Below are positions 33,607 through 36,240 of a DNA stretch of 36,240 nucleotides, piece after piece. Numbering within the stretch: the stretch's first letter is position 1; the number at the start of each line of letters is the position of its first letter. The notes beneath the pieces were generated by a model. The model ran no database searches. It was not told the DNA's origin and was given only the letters and a program-made list of their open reading frames with translations. Source of the stretch: Armatimonadota bacterium (GTDB lineage Bacteria > Sysuimicrobiota > Sysuimicrobiia > Sysuimicrobiales > Kaftiobacteriaceae); NCBI GenBank assembly GCA_031081675.1, contig JAVHLZ010000024.1:1-36240 (forward strand), read 5' to 3'. Made by a program: the position numbers and the translations under genes.

Positions 33607-34497
33607 GTGACGGCGTTTGCCGCGTTGCGCGATTTCTTCTCCCGGGAACGGGAGGTGGCTGCCGTCTACCTCTACGGCACCTACGCCGATGAGCGCACCT
33701 GGCCCGACAGCGATATCGAGATCGCCCTGCTGTTCCCCGAGCCCGCCGACGAGCAGGCCATCGACGACTACCTGGAACGCCTGGCCGGCGCCAATCCCCT
33801 GCAGGACGCGCCGGGCATCCTGATGCCCTTCGCGCTCAACACCCACGTCCTGCCGGTCATCTACGAGATCCTGGCCAGCGCCCACCCGCTGGTGGTGCAC
33901 GATCCCGCGGCGGTGCGCGCGTTTGCGGCCCGCGCCGGGGCGCGGGTGGAACAGGAGCGGGCCGCAATGCTCCAGGACGCCCGGGACGCCATCGTTCAGG
34001 CCCGGGCCCTGGGCGCCACCGACGCGGCGCCGCGCCTGGCCCGGCCCGCCCGCCCGCTGGATCCCCTGCGCATCGGGTGGCGGCTGGCCCGGATCCTCAC
34101 CGCGGCCGCAGTCCTGGAGCCGGCGACGCGGGATGCCGGAGAGGCCGGCGAGGATCCCGACCAGCTGGGACACATCATCGGGTGGTTCAGCAACGCCGCG
34201 GGAGCCGCCACCGGCATCGCCAAGGCCGCGCTCAGCCTGTGGGAGATCCCGCGGCCCAGCCGGCGCTGGCAGGTGTTCCTGCCCCTGGCGGATGCCGGGG
34301 CAATCACCACCGAACTGGCCCTGCAGCTGGGGGCGGTGGTGGAGGCGCGATGGCAGCTGCTGACCCGGAGCGGGCTGGCGGACCCGGAGCGTATCGCCGC
34401 CTCCGTCCGGGCCGCGTTGGCGCCCCTGCTGACCTTTGCCCGGCTGGCGGCCTGGTACTGCGACCTGCCCGGAGGCTCTGAGCAGCGGGTGCACTGA
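33607..34497 (+). CDS. MNT-type nucleotidyltransferase domain protein
   Basis: A 296-aa protein. The N-terminal ~140 residues are a minimal-nucleotidyltransferase fold: LYGTYADERTWPDSDIEIALLF fits the GSxA-x(7-9)-SD-x-(D/E) signature, with Glu in place of the second usual Asp, followed by FALNTHVLPVIYEILASAHPLVV. The C-terminal ~150 residues are helical (RIGWRLARILTAAAVLEP...HIIGWFSNAAGAATGIAKAALSLWE) and could be a fused helical partner domain; I see no R-x4-6-H HEPN motif, so a classical MntA/HepT toxin-antitoxin fusion is not supported. The GTG start has GGAGG too close upstream to be a good ribosome site, so the start is uncertain. It follows the receiver gene by 47 nt. Confidence 0.7.
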   Translation: MTAFAALRDFFSREREVAAVYLYGTYADERTWPDSDIEIALLFPEPADEQAIDDYLERLAGANPLQDAPGILMPFALNTHVLPVIYEILASAHPLVVHDPAAVRAFAARAGARVEQERAAMLQDARDAIVQARALGATDAAPRLARPARPLDPLRIGWRLARILTAAAVLEPATRDAGEAGEDPDQLGHIIGWFSNAAGAATGIAKAALSLWEIPRPSRRWQVFLPLADAGAITTELALQLGAVVEARWQLLTRSGLADPERIAASVRAALAPLLTFARLAAWYCDLPGGSEQRVH

Positions 34498-34498
34498 C

Positions 34499-34516
34499 AG
34501 CCCGGCCTGCGGGGCT
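34499..34516. terminator. Possible bidirectional hairpin between convergent genes
   Basis: AGCCC (34499-34503) and GGGCT (34512-34516) form a short GC-rich stem just after the nucleotidyltransferase stop, in the 41-nt gap before the convergent LuxR-HTH gene. No T-tract is present, so this is a weak candidate. Confidence 0.25.
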
Positions 34517-34538
34517 CACGCCGCCGCGATCCACCGCG

Positions 34539-34925
34539 TCAGCGCTCCAGCGTCAGAACCCCGTCCTCGAGCAGCCGCGCGACCATGGCGGCGCGGGACC
34601 CGACTCCCAGGCGGTGGTAGATCCGGCGCAGATGCGTGGCCACCGTCCACGCGCTGATGGAGAGGGCCGCGGCAATCGCCTTGGTCGGCAGGCCCCGGGC
34701 CACCAATGCCGCGATCTGCCGCTCGCGGGGGCTGAGGGTGACGCCCGCCGGGGCGGGCGTGATCCGCGAGAGGACGTACCGCGACCCGTCCACCTCCACC
34801 TCGCACAGGACTTCCACCGTCCCCCCGCCCGCCCGCACTTTTCGGAGGGGACGATCCGGGGCCAGCGGGACCAGCGACCGCACCCGCCGGGGCAGATCGT
34901 CCACCGCAGGTCCGCGGCCTGCCAT
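34539..34925 (-). CDS. LuxR-type HTH protein
   Basis: A 128-aa protein. The C-terminal ~65 residues are a LuxR/GerE HTH: LSPRERQIAALVARGLPTKAIAAALSISAWTVATHLRRIYHRLGV is close to the family pattern. The N-terminal ~60 residues contain a short beta-rich segment (VEVLCEVEVDGSRYVLSRI) of unknown role and no receiver domain. The start ATG overlaps the stop codon of the XRE-TPR gene (TGATG) and has GGGAGG 8 nt upstream, so the two are translationally coupled. It probably binds DNA downstream of the XRE-TPR sensor in one regulatory unit. Confidence 0.88.
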   Translation of the reverse strand: MAGRGPAVDDLPRRVRSLVPLAPDRPLRKVRAGGGTVEVLCEVEVDGSRYVLSRITPAPAGVTLSPRERQIAALVARGLPTKAIAAALSISAWTVATHLRRIYHRLGVGSRAAMVARLLEDGVLTLER

Positions 34926-36217
34926 CACCGCGCCTCCCGGCGCTCCCGGGCCGCCGGAGCCGGTCCTTGAAAGGCGCGGGCGAACCACTCGGCGGCCTGT
35001 TCGCGCCGCCCATCCCGCATCAGGACAAAGCCCAGGTCGCGGCAGATCCGGCGATACTCGCCGTCCATCTGGAGTCTTGCGAACGCCTCCGCGGCCTCCT
35101 GGTAGCGGCGGACCGCCTCCTCCACCTGGCCCTGCGCGGCCAGGGCGTCCGCCTCGGCGGCCAGCGCTCTCGCCTGTTCGGCGGGATCGTCCATCCGGGC
35201 GGCCAGGTCCCGGGCTTCCGCCGCGGATCGGCGGGCGGCCTCGGGCTCGCCCGCCCGGGCGTGCAGGCGGGCCAGCTCCACCAGGGTCTGCGCCACCCCC
35301 TCATCGTCCCCGCTCTGCCGGGCCAGGCGCAGGCTGTCCTCCAGGGCCGCCCGGGCCCGCTCCAGGTGCCCCTGCTCCAGCAGCAGCATCCCCACGCTCC
35401 GCCGCACCGCGCCCAGCAGGCGGACGTTCTCGTGCAGGGTGAACAGGTGGGCAGCCCGGTCCAGATAGTCCCGCGCCTGCTCGAAGTTCTGCTGCCGCTC
35501 GCAGGCGATGCCCAGGTTGAAGTACAGCAGTCCCAGATGGTACGGGTCGGCCGCCGGGTCCAGCACATCGGCGGCCTGGCGGAAGAACTCCTCAGCCTGG
35601 ACGGGCAGCCCCAGTTCCAGATAGGCCCGGCCAAGGTTGGCCAGAAGCTTGCCGTACACGTCGGTCCGGGTGTGGCCGGATCGCCGCAGGGTGTCCACAG
35701 CCCCCTGCAGGATCTCCCGGGCGAGGGCGAACCGGCGGGCCCGCAGCGCCGCGAACCCCAGGGCGTTGGCCGCGGCCGCCATCAGGTCCACGTCGCCCAG
35801 CGCCTCGGCCAGGGTCGCGGCCTTGCGGAGGTGGCGGGCGGCCTCCCGGAACCGCCGCAGGCCGGCGTACGCCTGACCCACTCCCAGGGCCCGGCGCGCC
35901 CGCAGGGCCGCGGACTCGAGCGACCTTTCCGGAATCCGGGCCAGGACGTCCCGCGCCTCGGCGAAGCGGTGCTGGCGCAGCAAGCCCTCTCCCAGGCGCA
36001 CCTGTAGCTCGACCGCCTCGGCGGGGTCGTCGTCCAGCAGTGCCCGCACCGGAACTCCCAGGCGTCGCGCCAGCACCCGCAACGTCTTCAGGGACGGCCG
36101 CACCCGGTCGTGCTCCACCATGCTGATCAGGCTCACCGACAGGGTGCCTCCCGCGAGGTCCCGCAGGGTCATCCCCCGCCGCCGGCGCGCCTCCCGGATC
36201 CTCTGCCCCAGGCTCAC
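34925..36217 (-). CDS. XRE-HTH / TPR regulator
   Basis: A 430-aa protein: N-terminal XRE-type HTH (about 1-62; LGQRIREARRRRGMTLRDLAG...SLISMVEHDRVRPSLKTL) followed by a long array of tetratricopeptide-like helical hairpins (about 70-420), with repeats such as ALGVGQAYAGLRRFREAARHL and LLYFNLGIACERQQNFEQARDYL. This HTH-TPR layout is that of RRNPP-type intracellular peptide receptors (Rgg, PlcR, AimR) and of many sporulation or stress regulators; ligand binding is not shown. The GTG start has GGAGG about 8 nt upstream. The upstream region runs out of the window 23 nt later. Confidence 0.9.
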   Translation of the reverse strand: MSLGQRIREARRRRGMTLRDLAGGTLSVSLISMVEHDRVRPSLKTLRVLARRLGVPVRALLDDDPAEAVELQVRLGEGLLRQHRFAEARDVLARIPERSLESAALRARRALGVGQAYAGLRRFREAARHLRKAATLAEALGDVDLMAAAANALGFAALRARRFALAREILQGAVDTLRRSGHTRTDVYGKLLANLGRAYLELGLPVQAEEFFRQAADVLDPAADPYHLGLLYFNLGIACERQQNFEQARDYLDRAAHLFTLHENVRLLGAVRRSVGMLLLEQGHLERARAALEDSLRLARQSGDDEGVAQTLVELARLHARAGEPEAARRSAAEARDLAARMDDPAEQARALAAEADALAAQGQVEEAVRRYQEAAEAFARLQMDGEYRRICRDLGFVLMRDGRREQAAEWFARAFQGPAPAARERREAR

Positions 36218-36240
36218 TCCGCCCTCCGGTCCGTCCCCCC

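Overview
The window is about 70% G+C, gene-dense and apparently chromosomal. I found no rRNA, tRNA, CRISPR array or transposase. Gene content (SUF system, complex I Q-module, pyruvate dehydrogenase-type complex, sigma-54, FliA, a large outer-membrane-barrel-like protein) fits a diderm, respiring, possibly motile bacterium of a deep-branching high-GC lineage (for example near Armatimonadota, CSP1-3/Sysuimicrobiota or Deinococcota). The lineage is inference; no phylogenetic marker is present.

Minus-strand block 1 (1-13298): a suf operon, sufC-sufB-sufD-Rieske-sufS-sufU, starts from a recognisable sigma-70 promoter. It is followed by transketolase and by four complex I subunits in the order nuoB-nuoD-nuoI-nuoC, then two sulfite-oxidase-family molybdopterin oxidoreductases. 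Next come an adenosine-deaminase-family gene and a 63-aa hypothetical gene (minus), diverging from a plus-strand E1alpha-E1beta-E2 2-oxoacid dehydrogenase operon. That operon ends in an intrinsic terminator that includes the E2 stop codon.

Minus-strand block 2 (18216-30265): a small Nfu N-terminal-domain protein, then a three-gene secretion or fibre-like cluster (secreted Cys-pair subunit, Ig-like chaperone-like protein, 799-aa barrel/usher-like protein). Upstream of it lies a regulatory island: Roadblock protein, FliA, a GAF protein with a degenerate GGDEF domain, RpoN (sigma-54), a REC-GAF-HD-GYP response regulator, an NtrC-type sigma-54 activator, and FlaG-like and FlgN-like proteins.

Plus-strand block 3 (30600-34497): two tandem, previously unrecognised tiny genes encode secreted peptides of 47 and 49 aa with (GATWE)n repeats and a shared GVWE C-terminus. 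They lie directly upstream of a multi-pass membrane histidine kinase and a stand-alone receiver protein. A nucleotidyltransferase follows. At the right end a minus-strand pair encodes an XRE-TPR regulator and a LuxR-HTH protein with overlapping ends.

The unifying observation is a local sigma-54 circuit. Five sites matching the -24/-12 consensus (four exact TGGCAC-N5-TTGCT, one with a single C for the first T) lie just upstream of the fibre cluster, the GAF/FliA genes, the HD-GYP/RpoN genes, the FlgN/FlaG genes and GATWE peptide 2 with its kinase. The activator itself has a housekeeping TATAAT almost at its start codon. The most interesting candidate system is therefore a sigma-54-controlled, Trp-rich secreted repeat peptide plus membrane kinase module, wired to a c-di-GMP-type response regulator and to an atypical surface-fibre assembly cluster.
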